Positions 24,301 through 36,400 are shown, numbered from the stretch's first letter. The stretch: 64,000 bases of DNA from Pieris napi (GCF_905475465.1 NC_062250.1:2812501-2876500); one strand, 5' to 3'. Translations and numbers: made by a program. Notes: generated from the letters alone by a model not told the origin.

Positions 24301-27300
24301 TTCTATAAAGTAACGATTTACCTAACATCGAGAATTTTTTTAACATACACATCAAAACACCAGAACTTTTAATATATTTATAACTATCCATGAATTCTTC
24401 GGGGTTATACCACTTTTAACGAACACCAATTCTTATTGCAATTATTATTATAGTGGTGGTACATCTGTCCCAAAGATGGGACTACGTGACGTCACTGTAC
24501 GAGTCCGGGAAGCTGGAGGAAGAGAGTGGAAGTGAGTCGCAGGAAGTGTTGGAGGATATGCTAGTACGACATCTCACTAGGGAGTACTTGGAAGTTTTAA
24601 AGGTAGATACTGTTTATTAATTCATTTATTTATTGAACGTAAAAATACTTTGGAGTATCTTTTTCTTAAAAATATTTTAATTTATGGTTTTTTGTTTATA
24701 AATTTCATTCCATGTTTTAAGTGAATTTTTATAATATTTTAGGAATACAAGTTTTTTAAAGTTAATTTTATTAATTTAACTATATCGTCAGTCTTGGGCT
24801 GTATTCTGCACCAAAAATCGGATTTTTAATCCATCAAAATATTTATTAAAAATTGTTCCACCGTCACGTATATTTCTGTTGTATTGTTTTATGTGGTAAT
24901 AGTAAAATAAAAAAAATAATCTTGGTGATAAAATCTATTTATTTAAGTAGATTTTAACGTTTTTAAAAGGCCGGCAACGCACTTGCGAGTTTTCTGGCAG
25001 TTTGCGTTTTTATAGGCGGTATCACTTAATATCAGATGTCAAAATTATTAAACTTTTCCTACAGGTATCTCTAGTAGAAGCAGCCCCAACAGAAGCAAGT
25101 ATCGATGGAATGGAAGAAGAAATGCCCACCGCCAGTCCTGCGCGTACGCCGGAGCACGTGTCAGAACTGGGAGCCGTGTTACTGGCTGATCCCATTGCTG
25201 GGCCTGCTCTATTGCATACGGTGAGACAATAAGATATTTTAAGATGTATTCACTTTTTTACGGACTTTAAAAAGTTGGATGATTGGGTATGAGCCTAAGG
25301 CTTAAGGTATTAGGCTTCCAAGTCCAATGTTTTGTATGTTCACAAATTTATCGGAAACTCATAATCTAACGATATTTCATATAACTTGAAACTTGTTTTT
25401 ATTGTATTGGTGTATACGCCTTTTGGCAAAGGTCTTCAGTTCTTTCCAGTTTTCGGTTCTAAAGTTAATCGTTGTTTGCGGTTATCTTGAAATCCACCGA
25501 ATTGCCGCCTTCTAATGTGTTTCACTGTAATACAGTCGACTCTCTAAAATTTTAAATTAGCATGAGTTCAAAATAACAAGCGATTAAATAACCACGAGGG
25601 GGGACTCAAGTAAATAAGAATTTGATCAAAATTCGTGATCAATTTCTATATAATTATTATGTATTACCATTTAAATACAATTATTCACAAGTTCTTCAAT
25701 CAAAATAATTTTTAAAAACAATCGATAGGTCTGTGCTTGATAAACACTTCAAATTATTCCCATGTTAGCCAGCAAAATACTCCTTCAACTTCAAATTACC
25801 CAGGGGACCAATTAGCATTGATTTAATTTAATTTATCGAGTATTTTTCAAGGGAAAAAATCAGATTACAAAAAGCTGACTGTATGGCTTAAGCTAAATAC
25901 ATCGTTTTTCAGATACTTCGAGCTTTAACATGGAACGACTCGACGTCCTCGTTACGGGCGTGTGCGTTGGCCCTTCCGGCGTTACGAGCGGCGTTAAGTA
26001 ACGGCGCCGTTAGCGCTGGGGAGGCTAACGGGGCGTTGGCGGCTGTTCTACACGCCTTGAGGCTGCATGGACAGCATGAGGCTAATCAGGCGGCCCTGCT
26101 GTCGCTTGCTGTACAGGTATTTATTATTACACACATACATAGTAATAGTTTATTTCCAATCTCTCCAAATGTTAATAATATTAATTTAATTAATTAAATT
26201 TTATATTATTAACATCTTTAAAGTTTGAGACCGATTGAGAGAGAGTGAGAAAGGGCGAACGTAGCATGAAGCAAACGGCCATTGAGCTTACTCTCGCTGT
26301 GAGAAAGATCGAGAGAGAGAGAGTGAGATAGAGCGAACGTCGCATCACGCACAGTGTCATGGAGAGAGAGAGCTATGGTGAGAAAGATTGAGAGAGAGAG
26401 TAAGGGAGATCGAGAAAAAATACACGCTATTGATGTTACACGCTAATAATATTAACAATAACGCGTAGTAATTCAATCCCCGCCCCGCATCGTAACATTT
26501 TACAAAAGGACCCCCCCCTCTCAAAATTCGTTACGTAATACTTGAACGCTTCCTAATCCGCTTTGGATATATTTTTTAACCTTCAAGAAAACTGTTTTCT
26601 TTAACTGAAGTTAAATTAGATACGAGATGAACGAGATAGAATTTAGTTTAATAAATGTACATATTAATTGTATATAATATGGATTAATAATTACAGGCCT
26701 ATGAAGCTCTCCGACCACGTTTCCCGGAAGTAGCGAACGTGTTAGGCGCAATACCGGATGTAGATGCGCACGACTTGCGAAGGTTGGATGAAAAGCTCGC
26801 GGCCAACAACGCGCGACCAGCTAAGATCGATAAGAGCAAGAAGGATTTGTTTAAGAAAATCACATCGAGGGTATGTTAGCTTAGCTTAAGATAAGCTTTT
26901 AGTTTTTTTTAATATTCTTTTCTTTTATTCAAAATGAAAATTTCCATATAATTCACATTTAGTACAATCACCTTGTAGTAGTTTTTTTAAATATTTTGTC
27001 AACGTTAACAAACAGCAAAGAGTATTAATAATTTACATATTTATTTAATCAGTAATCCCTCTTTTAACAGATTTTCATATTACGCGATTTCTGACTGTGA
27101 AATTTAAAGATTTCCCTTACTTATTCGATTAAAATCCCCTTAAACTAGAAAATTTGAATTTATTATTTATAAATTTCTTTATTAATTTACTTTTTCTCTT
27201 CATAAAGGCGTTATATGGGATCATCTGTGCGAGAATACTCTATAGAGAATAATGTTTAAATATATAGAGGGAATTACTGTATTAATATCAAAGACGAAGT

Positions 27301-27481
27301 TTTGTGAATATTTGTTTTTTTTTTCTAGCTGATCGGAAGAAACGTCGGCCAATTATTCAAGAAGGAAGTGTTCATACTAAACCTACCAACGATGAATGTA
27401 CCTAAAGAGAAACCGCGTAGCGCCGTCGAATCACCCGAAGGGGCGGGGCTTGACAAACTATTCGCTAACGGGCCCACATAA
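12325..27481 (+). CDS. Xpo5: Exportin-5, 20 coding exons
   Basis: Karyopherin that exports pre-miRNAs and other double-stranded RNAs from the nucleus with RanGTP. Exons: 12325-12464, 12529-12688, 12832-13050, 13367-13537, 13754-13918, 14339-14467, 15298-15540, 16055-16185, 16692-16818, 17381-17564, 18043-18206, 19307-19474, 20784-21096, 21975-22174, 23688-23916, 24454-24602, 25065-25220, 25913-26116, 26697-26870 and 27329-27481. Every junction is GT-AG and in phase. The sum is 1192 residues, against 1204 in human. Diagnostic blocks: VKHFGLQLMEHTVKYRW, EMIKREWPQQWP (about residues 127-138, importin-beta N-terminal region), FQLPAAECLLQIVNRKG, VRRHAAGLLVKL, GVVKRTCVPADPDKA with SGNPVWRNP, HCPPAHYRDVALPLL and LRLHGQHEANQAALL. 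It forms HEAT repeats throughout. A second methionine two codons downstream could also start translation. Confidence 0.96.
14527..14690 (+). mobile_element. Left half of a GGGGCYGTTCAAGTATTACGTAA MITE (Xpo5 intron 6)
   Basis: It matches the left part of the copy at 50669 ('ggtgattacgtcaacagtaa', 'ttgac..acgaaat'). It is cut off where another element starts at about 14700, which suggests nested insertion or deletion. Confidence 0.6.
14715..14970 (+). mobile_element. Non-LTR retrotransposon 3'-end relic
   Basis: Begins 'aactagctgttccctgccac' and 'gcttcgctgtggca'. It ends with 'atttcagctcgattggtgca', then an ATATA-rich tail. This is the typical 3' end layout of RTE/Proto2-like elements in Lepidoptera. 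Confidence 0.55.
15012..15174. mobile_element. 163-bp MITE with 42-bp perfect terminal inverted repeats and TAA duplication
   Basis: Termini 'aggccgatttacattatctt' and beyond are perfect inverted repeats (15012-15053 and 15133-15174). TAA flanks both ends (15009-15011 and 15175-15177). The interior is AT-neutral and noncoding. A 3-bp TAA/TTA target duplication is the habit of PIF/Harbinger transposons, so that superfamily is the best guess. It lies in Xpo5 intron 6. Confidence 0.8.
16246..16450 (-). mobile_element. Partial MITE, inverted copy of the 19676 element
   Basis: Starts 'tactctgattttatattccg' and continues 'tagaattctgaca', then 'attaagtgcggtgct' and 'aaaagtggttttacgg'. These match the reverse complement of the right half of 19676-20150. 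It lies in Xpo5 intron 8. Confidence 0.65.
16935..17215 (+). repeat. LINE 3' UTR in Xpo5 intron 9
   Basis: Contains 'gagtggcggagagttaattg' and 'ccagttcttctc', and ends 'gaataaacgattttgact'. It belongs to the same family as the minus-strand copies at 700-1251 and 40600-40880. Confidence 0.55.
17922..17995 (+). repeat. Non-LTR retrotransposon 3'-end fragment
   Basis: Short copy of 'aaggccggcaacgcacacgc' and 'cctggcattgagaatgtcca', truncated before the usual 'ggcggcggtatcacttaac' tail. Related copies are at 21600-21850, 24968-25045, 37236-37485 and 57795-57905. Confidence 0.6.
19676..20150. mobile_element. 475-bp MITE with 'TACTCCGATTTTAATTCCGTAGAATTCTGACA'-type inverted ends
   Basis: The left end 'attccgtagaattctgaca' and the right end 'tgtcagaattctacggaatt' are inverted repeats of about 30 bp. 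An inverted partial copy is at 16246. No coding capacity. It lies in Xpo5 intron 12. Confidence 0.75.
20565..20700 (+). pseudogene. LINE ORF tail relic
   Basis: One frame reads KLEEAFTREGIPSMVPTEGS with stops on both sides, then an A-rich tail. It is a dead end-fragment of a non-LTR retrotransposon. A second tail of the same type (RWQNMEEAFTYNRVPN) is at 22430-22530. Confidence 0.5.
21351..21379 (+). repeat. (GT)n microsatellite
   Basis: About 14 GT units with one interruption, in Xpo5 intron 13. Confidence 0.9.
21600..21850 (+). repeat. Non-LTR retrotransposon 3' end
   Basis: Contains 'ccacccgcatcacctaggta', 'gaaaagagcgtaccaattct', 'aaggccggcaacggactcgg' and 'cggtatcacttaacatcaag'. This succession marks a very common lepidopteran 3' end. 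It sits in Xpo5 intron 13. Confidence 0.65.
22202..22430 (+). mobile_element. tRNA-derived SINE
   Basis: The head 'gcagtggcctagtagcttgg' and 'gcgtacgactcccatccctg' looks like a pol III A-box region. It is followed by a B-box-like 'gggttcgctcc'. The body has 'aaggctgatcacctacttg' and the tail 'ataggcgccactga'. This order matches the common tRNA-derived SINE of Lepidoptera. A second SINE tail ('cggcgccactggat') lies at 22640-22690. Both are in Xpo5 intron 14. Confidence 0.7.
22791..22820. other. Perfect hairpin, 13-bp stem with 4-base loop
   Basis: 'ggatcagtggata', then agtc, then its exact reverse complement. It lies in Xpo5 intron 14, is not linked to any repeat I recognise, and its function is unknown. 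Confidence 0.75.
24968..25045 (+). repeat. Non-LTR retrotransposon 3'-end fragment
   Basis: 'aaggccggcaacgcacttgc' followed by 'taggcggtatcacttaatat', directly upstream of Xpo5 exon 17. Its end overlaps the branch-point region of that intron. Confidence 0.6.
26225..26420 (+). repeat. GAGA-rich block
   Basis: Runs of GAGAGA alternate with near-repeated text such as 'tgagaaagatcgagagagag' and 'gagcgaacgtcgcatcacgc', about two and a half units in Xpo5 intron 18. It could be satellite-like or part of a transposon. Confidence 0.6.
26440..26556 (-). mobile_element. Partial copy of the 3025-3284 MITE
   Basis: Shares 'ccccgccccgcatcgtaac', a C-run and the terminal 'cgtaatacttgaacg' with the reverse complement of 3025-3115. 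Confidence 0.65.
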
Positions 27482-27787
27482 CGTACGCGTACGTACGTTA
27501 ATTTGCAGGTTTTAACCGCGTTGTGATTTAAGTTAACGCCGCACTCGAATTTTTTCCGCGATTTAAACTAAATGCTAGGGTAATACTTATATTGAAATTA
27601 GTATAAAATAATATCGCAGAAAAAAGCCGTGGTGCGGCTGTTACAGAATGAATTGAGCTTTTCCATATATTGTACCTACTTATGAAATGATTTGAAAATG
27701 GCAACATTACATTGTAATTTTTGTCAATGAGTTCCGAGACTGATTTTAAATTAATTTTTTTTAACCTTATTTTATCAGGAAGTTTTC

Positions 27788-27793
27788 AATAAA
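27788..27793 (+). terminator. Candidate polyadenylation signal of Exportin-5
   Basis: An AATAAA hexamer lies about 310 bases after the stop. Others occur further on (about 28220 and 30325), so a longer 3' UTR is possible. Confidence 0.35.
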
Positions 27794-30782
27794 AAAGCTA
27801 TTTTTTGCGGTTTTAAGGAAAGAAATCTTATTAAATATGGATATTCTAGTATGTCTAAAATCTCAATACATTCTGTAATCACTCAATGTCAAAATCTCGT
27901 CTTATTCATAAACCTTTGGTAAAGGATTTTTGTCACATATTTTATATTATGACATGGGTTTATGGATAAGGTCCATTCGACAATAGATTACTATTGCCGC
28001 AACTATGGCAACAATGGTGTCTAGTTAAATTTGGTTTATTTTTTAACTTGCGGAGTTTATTCTCGAATATTCAAATTGTATGGAATTTTTAACACCTGCT
28101 CTCTGAACTCGAGCCAACTATACTACTATATACTATAGGACCGTTATTGACGCTCCTTAGTAGGTCTATAAAATTCAATACTCTATGGAAAAGCCTGTTT
28201 GACAGTTGACACTGAAAAATAAAGTGTTGTTGAGAGTAATCTGTGTAAAACATGACTTTAAAAAGCGCTATGGAGTAAAATAACTTGTTTTTTTATGGCA
28301 ATAGTTTTAACATTATCCAAAATAACTTTTTTCATACTAATTTACAAAAAAATCCACAGTAAAAATATTGATTTGTATAATATGTCAGTTACGTGACACA
28401 GAATAGATTAGTCGAATCGACAATGACGTATGCATGTTAATAATGTCTTGTATAATATTAATACTATCTTGGAGATTTATTTGCTGGGTTTTGAAAGGAA
28501 ACATAACATGTATTTGAGTGAGAATGATAATAACACGTCTAAATCTCAAAAATTGCTCACCTGTTTACAAGTATGGAGTCATGCGACGCCATCTTGCCCA
28601 GAAAAACATTTTGGCGCGTTCATGAAATTAAGAATTGTATTTTAAAAGCCAATACCTATCACAAATAAAATAACAATTTGTATTTTAGTGAAATACACTG
28701 AAATTTTTAATACCGTGTCAAATAGCTCGATGTTGTTCTTTTTTATTTCTATCTTTTATTATACCACGAAGTAAAATACGATTTTTCTTTGTGCCTTCTT
28801 AGTTATAGCAAGTGTTATTTAGAAGCAGGTGAACACACGGCCTAATGCCAACAATGTTAACAATACTTTGGTAGATTCAGGTGTTAAAAAAATCTAACCA
28901 ATTAAGAATATGAGTATTCGAGAATTTACTTAGTTTAAAAGGTAAATGCGAACGCGAATATGAGAAAGTATTAGGAACTATACAGCGGCGGTGCGCATTA
29001 AAATTAAACATATATTAAATAATAATATGTTACAATTATAACAATTAAACATATAATATGTTTCTTTACCTAGAATATAGATTTTACATCCCAATAGCAT
29101 TTATTACTTTATCAATTCTAACGATAAATTCTTACTTTTGCAAAATTTGTTTCTTTTTAATATGAAGGCGAAGATCTCTTGGGATTTTATTAATTTCTGT
29201 ATATAAGTGTGATTTGATTGAAAAATAATTTCTAATACAGAATGTATGTTTTAGTGTTATATATCACATGAACGTTCCTATATACATAATACTGTTGATT
29301 ATATTATTAGACACATTATGAGATTTCTATGTAAAATGTGTGGATATGTCTTCATTTTAAAAGCTTTACGTTTTGATTGGATTGGTTTATATATATAAGA
29401 AATTGTCCATGGATAAATAAAATTGATTATGAATAGCGAATCTAAAACCGCTATCGCTATAATGATTCAAATTAATAATTCAATATTTTTTTTAAATATA
29501 ATAATAACTTATCAAAACACAGGTATATAAAAGTTATTGGTTAATTCTAATCAGATATAGTTATGTATGTTGGTAAAGAATCCTGAGACTGGTAGGAATT
29601 TTCTAAATATCATAGTAATTTGTTATTTTATTCCTTTACCATTCCTTACCTAACCTTATGCGGTTCAATGCTGCATGACCATGAACGCCAACAGCGGAGT
29701 AGCGAGCCTTCCACAGGATTCAATTGCATTATGTTTATTTATGTTCTAAAAAGTGTTTTATGGGAATAAAAAGTCTTCTTAGTATGTAGTAGTGGATGGA
29801 TGAAGAATTTGTTTGTTCGTTTTTTGCTAGTAATTATGTCAATATTGGTGAATATTTTTGTGGCCATTTCTTTTAGGTTGTAGCACGTGTTCTGTGTATG
29901 TTTTTCTATATAGTGCCTTTTTCACAATAGACAAATTTATGGTATCGTGAGAAACACAAAGACTGAGTTACGACCTAAATGCTATTTTATGATCCTTGGA
30001 TTTACGACATTCCAAAATACATTTTCTTAATAATTATTAGCAAGATTTTTTTTCAAAGTCAAAACAGTACTCAAATCAGTTCGAAATAGAAGATTAATTT
30101 TGCATTTTTAAGAAATAAAATTGTGTAATATTTTGTTTAATCAAACTGTTTGTGGTAAATCAAGGATCAGCCCTAAATCACAGCTATGGAAATTGTTTTT
30201 TTAATTGTGTTTGTATTATATAGGTGTGTAAATATTGGATTATTTAGGTTTTTCGCGTTCGCATAGCCTGCGACCGCCGGGGATCGCCGCCATATCGTAT
30301 TCACGATGTTAAATTTTTTTATGTGAATAAACGTTTATATGTTATTTAAATATAATATAAAATTTCAACTCTTTTATTTCTTAAACCATTGTAACTCCTA
30401 GCGACTTAACATTATAATCAAATTTTATTAAAAAACGAGATACACGAACAAGTCTCTCTGACTGACTAACTTCTTGATTACTAATGTTTAACACAACAAC
30501 AAAGTACCGCAAACGTGAAGAACTACTGTATAAAAAAAACTAAAACAGTTCTTTTAGTGGCAATACTTTTGTTATTAAATACTTCATGCAGATGCATATA
30601 GCATTCGCAAAGTTCTTACTTAAACGTTTATTTGCCTAAAGGCATGTTGGAAATTCATAACTGTATTAAGTGCTTACAACATGAATAAATATAACCAATA
30701 ATTTCTAAAGAACAGTGTAGGTGACAAAATGTTTATTGCATGTTTTCGATATTTCAATCATTTAACATATTACTATTTCTTA
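27794..30782. other. Intergenic stretch, no gene recognised
   Basis: AT-rich throughout, with stops in all frames. The only open stretch is a 71-codon plus frame (28430-28645) with no family resemblance. Parts may be long 3' UTR of Exportin-5, since further AATAAA motifs occur. Confidence 0.5.
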
Positions 30783-32383
30783 TGGTAGGGGAGCCCACGA
30801 TGCTAAATGGGGATTTACTCGAGCGTCGTACAGACCTATTGGGATGCAAAGCTTAGATAAAAAGAAGAAAAAAATGTTATATGATAAATTCCTTTTCATC
30901 GGTGGGGGAAGCGGCTATAGATTGTTAAATATGTAAAAAAAAACTGTTGCATGGACATCCTCGAGCGCGTCAGATATTGATAGCATCTATGCCCTACGTA
31001 TTTTTAATAATGTACGTATGTTAATCTGATCGTTTGCATGATGCGGGTGGTTGTATTTAAGGGTTGAAAATTTAAAAAAAAAAATTATCGAGCGCGTCAG
31101 ATTTTCTAAGGGAGTGTTAAGTGCACCAAAAAAAAGCTCTCATTCACTAATCTGACGATTTCGATGGGACGCAAACCCACAGCCATTTTCTTAATTTGCA
31201 AAAAAAATCGCAATTTTGAAATACTCAAGCGCGTCAGATTAAGATATATGTGGTTCATCTTTATGTTCTAAACGTACTGTCTCATAATCTGACGATTATC
31301 TAGAGGGATTCACCTGATCTGACAAAAAAAAAATAGAAAAACGGTTCACCTAAAGGGCCATCCCTGCAACTTCCCGCTAATTCCATTCCTGGGCGCTTAA
31401 AATTGATATTTTGAGCTCGCTGAGTTCAAAGAAATAACATTTCTATGCATTTGAGCTCTCCCAGCTCGAAAGTCTGATAGAAGTTTCATAGAACACTATT
31501 TTTGGAATTTTCAAACCGCAATAACTTTTGAATGGATCAAGCAATTTTCACGCGGTTGGCGGCATTCGACGCAGTTTTATCATCATCATAAATAATTTTG
31601 CAATTTTAATTGATCGAACCACAAATTTCGGAGTAATCCCGAAAAAACACTTTTTCGGGTTTCTTTCGTGTACGATATCTCTCGAACGAATCAACCGCTT
31701 TTGACCAGCTTGGTGGCGATCGACGTGGTTTTTCAAGCTCAAAGGCGGATTAGTTTTTGAAGTTGATCGATAAAGAAACCACTTTAAAAAAAAATATTTC
31801 TTATTTTTTTAAGATTTTTCAAAATTTCTCAAAATCTATCGGTCCGAATCGGTTCAAATTCACAGGAAATGTAATTTTGAGGGAAATATTTAGAACGCCG
31901 TTTAGTAGATTCCGATAGGTTTAAGGAAATGTAGGCTTCACGCAGCTGCACGCATTTAACTTTATCGACGAATTTTTGTTATTTCGGCTTGCGGAAATCG
32001 TCAGATTATATATTTTTCATTATTCTTGAATTATTTCCCTCAAAATAAAAAAAAAATTAGCTACGCTCGAGAATGTCGAGATGACGTTTTTTTTTTACAA
32101 CTTTGTTGCCCTCCCCTTTTTTTCCGTCACTCTCAAATTGTCAGATTAGTGGAATATACACTTTTTAGGATGTAATTAACTCACCCTACCTTAATCTGAC
32201 GCGCTCGGGAATTTCTGATAGTCAATTTTTTTTTACTAAACTGATCCTGTCTCCTTCACGTGCGGCTTTATATATGGGCCTCATATTTTGTGGAGGTACT
32301 TAACCGGGTACAAGGTATCCCCCTATATATTAATCTGCCGCGCTTGAGTAAATCCCGAAATCCCCTCTTGGGCTCCCCTACCA
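30783..32383. mobile_element. 1.6-kb non-autonomous DNA transposon with iterated subterminal motif
   Basis: The ends are inverted copies of 'tggtaggggagccca', followed on both sides by a 'gggatttactc(g/a)agcg' segment. TTA flanks each end (30780-30782 and 32384-32386), consistent with a 3-bp target duplication. Inside, the motif CTCGAGCGCGTCAGATT or parts of it occur at least ten times: direct near 30960, 31087, 31223 and 32000, inverted near 31146, 31286, 32193 and 32330. No transposase frame is present. The 3-bp TTA duplication would fit PIF/Harbinger; this is an inference. Confidence 0.75.
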
Positions 32384-32386
32384 TTA

Positions 32387-33049
32387 TATTAACTAACGTA
32401 GATAAAATTGTGGAAACAAACAGTGAGGGTTTAAATTGTAAATTTAATTTCCACAACAGTACCTAATCCATCAATACTATGATACTGTAAGATTATAGAA
32501 AATTAATAGGAACCTTTAGACTGAAAATTATGAAAAGCATTTTCTAAAGGGGATATTAATAAGAAAATAAAGACAAATTTTTAATGAAATATACAAAGAA
32601 TTTAAGAAACTTGAAGAATTCAAGTCTCTTCAATTTATTTTACAGGCACGTACCTCTCACAAATGTACATTATTATTTGGCCATAAATAAGATATGTGGA
32701 GACAAAAGTAATTATTATATATTTTCTACTCTTTTAACTGGTTGTCATAGTGTGTGCACGCAAAACTCAAACTACTTACTGTCGCTCTGTAATGCGTTAA
32801 TATACGCTAATTTAAAACATTTACGTCAAAAAATTTCATAAGGGTCAGATATTTGAAGATTACATATTTAAATGTAAGGTTAGTATAAGTATCAAATTCT
32901 GTAGTAATAGGTATTATACAGAATTTGATACTTATACCACCTACCATATTTAAAGGTAAATTCTTTTTTACATCATTTATTACTTAATCAGGAAATGGTA
33001 AATTAATAAAACAAACATTGACTCGTCATCGTGATCATTTGTTTTTTTT
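32387..33049. other. Intergenic stretch, no gene recognised
   Basis: Open frames here (longest 85 codons at 32584-32841) show no family resemblance. A small near-palindrome, 'gtataagtatcaaattctgt' with its complement at 32884-32937, is visible. Confidence 0.5.
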
Positions 33050-33054
33050 TCTAG

Positions 33055-33240
33055 GAAAGTAGATGATCAGCCTTCTGTGTCTCACTCGTCCACTTTTTAG
33101 GTATACGGCATTCTTTTACAGCCTATACGATTGTTAATTCGCACGTAGCATGAAAAATACATTGGTTGACAGCCAGGATTCGTACCCACTACATCAAGGA
33201 TAAGAATCGTACGCTTAAGGCACTAGGTCATGTTTGCTCT
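33055..33240 (-). mobile_element. tRNA-derived SINE, minus orientation
   Basis: The reverse complement begins 'catgacctagtgccttaagc' and continues 'gtacgattcttatccttgat' and 'gtgggtacgaatcctggct' (B-box-like). It ends with 'aaggctgatcatctacttt', the same order as the plus-strand copy at 22202. Confidence 0.6.
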
Positions 33241-33405
33241 TAACAAAAAGGAAGAACAAATAAAAATACTGTAAAATAAAACATTGTAGCTCTTAGTTAA
33301 ATTTTACCCTTTCTCACCACTTCTCGAAGCATTGTAAATAATTAAAATCTATTTTAAAAGGACTTTTACAAAATAAAACACTTATTATAAAAATAAATAA
33401 ATATA

Positions 33406-33411
33406 TTTATT
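33406..33411 (-). terminator. Candidate polyadenylation signal of LeuRS
   Basis: TTTATT on plus gives AATAAA on minus, about 10 bases after the stop codon. The 3' UTR would then be very short. Other AATAAA-like motifs follow within 60 bases. Confidence 0.35.
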
Positions 33412-33419
33412 GAAAACAA

Positions 33420-36400
33420 TCACTTATCATAAGAATACACAAACTGTAAGCCGACATCAATATTCGTTCCGTTCTGAACGAGTTCTATACGCGATGCGTC
33501 CACGTGTACGCGTATAACATCGCCATTGACGAGTTCCGCGCATTTAGTCACGTGATCGCCGACTACTGGAATCTTGCGAGGACCTAACGCTGGGTCAAGA
33601 TAACGCCACAGCTTCAGAGAATTTATATCTGAAAGTAAATGAAAATCTTTTATTTTTCTGGGTTTTCAATTTAACTAAAACTATATGAAATATAAATTAA
33701 AATAAACAGTAAAGTAATTCAACTTAATTGGATTAAGGTGGCGCTTGGTAGATAGTACCGGTGACTCTAGAACTAATTTGAAAGCAAAAGAATCTATGCA
33801 ATATCATTAACATACAATACATAAAAGACAATTAAAAAAATACAGCAGACTATTTTATACTTTACGGCAATAGATGGCGTTTATATAACTTTTATATCAA
33901 ATTATTTGTTTGTCAACTTCATGTAGCAGTCGCTGATCACGACTGCTGTGATGAAACGTCTTTCAAACCCCTAAATGGTAAGGGGTGTCCACTCCAAAAT
34001 TGTTTTTAATGTTTTGTTTTATGATACAGCATACAAAAATACATACAACCCTTAATTTATTTCACCCCTCTACGATCAACACCTATTTTTTAATTATAGT
34101 AGATAGTTATTTTTATTGAACTAATAAAATTTTCCTAGAAATAATATACATGGCAAAACGACGTTTGCCGGGTCAGCTAGTATTATTATAATACAAACAA
34201 ACACAGAAATTGTGCTTTTATCCCACTTGCTCCTAATGAGCTACAAACACGCCATCAATACGAGGGAATCCTTAAAGAATATTTCCTAGAAATTTCATAT
34301 TAAAACACCATTTTAAAAAAAGCTTGACTACTGAATCCACTAAAGATCAGTGTTTCTGGTGACAAATTAAATCTAACTGTGGTCAATCCTTGACTTTATT
34401 TTAACTAACCTTTAATAGCCTTGATTTCTTTAGCGATCTTGGTTTTAATTTTCTCAACAGTATCTCCGTCTACCAGGGTCACAGAAATGGTAAACAATCC
34501 ACTCAGTGGTGTGGGGTTGGTGAAGTTCACTGCAAGTCCGGGTTCCGCAATAAAGTTGACATGTGGACTACCAGGCGCACAGTCTTCTATCGTTTTTTCT
34601 GGAGTATCAGGACTGTCCGTATGTTTGACTTCGATTGCGTCAAGCTGTAAATTCAGAAAATTATACAATAATCTAATTATTTAAACAAATTTCCAATTTC
34701 GTTTAAATTCGTGTAATAAATTGTTTTTTTATGACGGTCTCTATACAATAAAATACAGCAAAACCCCGCGGATAAAAAGATACGCGGTTTTACATATTTT
34801 GCCCACGCCGCTGTGTTAGTGTTCGGTTTACGACAAGTTCGTATTCCGCATGGAATTGTTTTACGTACGCAGTGCATTCCAAAATAGATAAAAATAGGTC
34901 GTCAGCCGACATTCGACGACGCCTTCGACAAAATATCTTCGGTTTATGTTGTTTTATTAATAGTAATCTAAATTGTTTTTATTATTTAACATTGTTTAAA
35001 CTTTAGACTGGTCCTATTACAAACATTGTACGTAAAATGCAAAATGGAACCCTGACTTACACGGCTATGGCTTGGTCCCACCTATCGCGTAAGTCCGGGG
35101 TATTACTGTTTACATTAATAAATATTTAGAACTTTCAAAATGTTAATAAAGCGAATCAGACCACTGCATCTAAATTTTTAAAGAATACTTTTGGTCCTTC
35201 GAGACAGACTAAGCTATAAAAAATTAACTTCATAATAAATACTCGAAGTAATATGAAATTTAGAATATCGCATCGTTAGTTTAATTGATTTACATGTTAA
35301 AATAATATGAATTTAATTGTAGATTATTTTAAGGTGACTTTTGGCGTCTTTGGATATTTAACATATTATATTTCCTCCTGATAATATAAATAATTTATAT
35401 AAAGTAGTAAATATTTAGCATACAAATACTTACATCCAAAGTATTCAACAGATATTGTTTGTTATCTTCAAGGAGTTGGGCCTCATCAAAGGGCAAGGCA
35501 ACAGAGAGTGCTTCGGGACCAATCTTTTGTAGATTATCTCTTGTGGCTTGAACGAATGGCATCACTCGTTTCATATATTTTTTAAGATCGTTTATAGCAG
35601 AAAGTTTTGTTGATAATACTTTGTTATCTGGGAGACCTGCGGGCTGCAATTATAATGATTTTTGTTTAGTATTCTGCAAATATATATAAATAAATAAACA
35701 ACAACTGTTTATTTCTATTCCCTTAATTAATATTCCCTTTAGCTTAAGGGGTACTTTTAATTGATTTTATCAATGGGCGAATGGCAAATGAGATAGGGAT
35801 GACCCTGATGTCGTAGATGCTATCTCCGGCTGCGCGCATCAATGAACTTTCAATGTATGTGGCCATTTAACATTCACTCGAACGATAAAAGAAAACATCA
35901 CGAGGAAACCGGCTTTTCACGTTGTTTTCCTTCACCGTACGAGCGTGCATATAGACAAAGTTCATTGATGCACACATGATTTACATTGGGGCCGTTCAAG
36001 TATTACGTAAGCATTAAAGGGGGGGGGGGGGTCCTTACAGTAATTATTTATTTTTTACACATATTATTGTCACCACATTGTCTATGCTTGAAAACGAAAT
36101 GCATTTTGGAGGATTCCTACAAAAAATTAATACGTTTATGTACTATTACTTTTTTAAAACTTTCTTACTTTTGCTAACAAGAGGAAGAGAGGGGGGGGGG
36201 GGAGATAAATTGCAGTAAATCTGCTTACGTAATACTTGAACGGCCCCTTTATAAGATATGTTTTTTTAGTATGTAAGACGTGTGTATGTATCTGTCGGAT
36301 CCGCTAACAGTTTAAACAATTACCCCATTCAACTCCTTGAGCGTACTCAAAATGATATGTTGCCACTTCGGGTACTGCTTAGCGACCCATATCACCGCCT

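Noticed and set aside
34421..34684. 87-codon plus frame
   Set aside because: Antisense of LeuRS exon 12.
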